From NCBI GenBank assembly GCA_030145265.1, contig JAQYWA010000143.1, positions 1-5,821 on the forward strand: 5,821 bases of DNA, given 5' to 3'. Position 1 is the first letter of the stretch; the number at the start of each line of letters is the position of its first letter. This document shows, one piece after another, positions 5,229-5,821 of this stretch. The notes below the pieces were generated by a model, which made no database searches, was not told the origin of the DNA, and saw only the letters and a list, made by a program, of their open reading frames with translations. The position numbers and the translations under genes were made by a program. This DNA is from Desulfuromonas sp. (GTDB lineage: Bacteria; Desulfobacterota; Desulfuromonadia; Desulfuromonadales; Trichloromonadaceae).

Positions 5229-5821
5229 ATGATCGAAGCGACCCTGCGGGTTCTCGAATACGACAAGGTCACCACCCTGCTGGCCGGGTTTACCGCCAGT
5301 ACCCCGGGGCGGGAGCTGGCACTGGCTTTGGCTCCTCTCGCCAGCCGGGAGGCGGTGGCCGAGGCGCTGGCCGAGGTTTCCGAGATGGTCTCTCTGCTCG
5401 CGCAGCAGGGGCGTCCCCCGGTCGGGGGCTGTCGCGACCTGCGGGATGCGCTTCACCGGCTGCGGGCCGAGGGCACCTTTCTGCTCCCGGAGGTGCTGCA
5501 CGACGTGCTGTCCAGCATCGAGGCGGCTCGCGATTGTCGTAACTATTTTGCCGGCCGTGAGCAGGCGCCCCTATTGGCAGTACGCTCCGCCGAATTGGAG
5601 CCGTTGCGCGAGCTGCAGCGGGATATCCGCCGGAGCATCGGTGCCCGGGGCGAACTGCTCGACAGTGCGTCTTTTGAGCTGGGCGACCTGCGTCAGCAGG
5701 GTCGCCAGATGCGCAGCCGGATCAAGCGCTCCCTCGACGCTCTGCTGTCTTCCGAGAAGTTGGCGAGTGCGTTTCAGGAGCGCCTGATCACCGAACGCAA
5801 CGGTCGCTACGTGGTACCGGT
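5229..5821 (+). CDS. mutS2: Endonuclease MutS2, N-terminal part (3' end outside window)
   Basis: The frame is open from the ATG at 5229 to the end of the window, giving the first 197 residues of a protein whose family members are usually near 780. The opening MIEATLRVLEYDKV is the characteristic MutS2 N-terminus, and the last visible stretch, RLITERNGRYVVPV, is a hallmark of the MutS-like core domain. The MutS ATPase (Walker motifs) and C-terminal Smr nuclease domain would lie downstream and cannot be checked here. MutS2 proteins are not mismatch repair factors; known roles are suppression of homologous recombination (Helicobacter) and rescue of collided ribosomes (Bacillus). The start has only a weak, distant GAGA (5213-5216) upstream. 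It lies 30 bases after cvpA, so it may rely on translation coupled to that gene. Confidence 0.93.
   Translation, partial: MIEATLRVLEYDKVTTLLAGFTASTPGRELALALAPLASREAVAEALAEVSEMVSLLAQQGRPPVGGCRDLRDALHRLRAEGTFLLPEVLHDVLSSIEAARDCRNYFAGREQAPLLAVRSAELEPLRELQRDIRRSIGARGELLDSASFELGDLRQQGRQMRSRIKRSLDALLSSEKLASAFQERLITERNGRYVVP

Overview
The window is a GC-rich stretch in which every gene lies on the + strand. It carries the central and distal part of a histidine biosynthesis cluster followed by housekeeping genes. The order is hisD (3' end only), hisB, hisH, hisA, hisF, hisIE (fused hisI and hisE), a yqeY-type gene, a cvpA-type gene, and the 5' part of mutS2. Gene content, GC-rich codon use and the his / yqeY / cvpA / mutS2 arrangement suggest a Desulfuromonadota bacterium (Geobacter / Desulfuromonas / Pelobacter type). 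That assignment is an inference from memory of gene order, not a database result.

Region by region: 1-162 is the C-terminus of histidinol dehydrogenase. Bases 163-229 hold two adjacent perfect palindromes just ahead of the hisB ribosome binding site. hisB (230-820) and hisH (822-1445) are one base apart. A 159-base gap then carries hairpin repeat copy A (1452-1574). hisA (1605-2336) is followed by an 88-base gap that opens with a different hairpin enclosing the hisA stop codon. hisF (2425-3192) is followed by repeat copy B (3205-3328). hisIE (3351-4043) is followed by repeat copy C (4073-4195). The yqeY-like gene (4242-4685), cvpA-like gene (4698-5198) and mutS2 (5229 to the end) are closely spaced, with gaps of 12 and 30 bases and no repeats.

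How the genes work together: HisIE performs steps 2 and 3 of the pathway (PR-ATP to PR-AMP to ProFAR), HisA isomerises ProFAR to PRFAR, HisF and HisH together form imidazole glycerol phosphate synthase, HisB dehydrates IGP, and HisD makes the final oxidation to histidine. HisG, HisC and a histidinol-phosphate phosphatase are not in the window. hisC does not lie between hisD and hisB, and HisB has no phosphatase domain.

The genes are ordinary. The most notable content is between them: three copies of one 123-124 bp long-hairpin element, all in the same orientation, occupy three junctions, and unrelated palindromes occupy two more. I found no CRISPR array, transposase, tRNA, rRNA or novel protein system.
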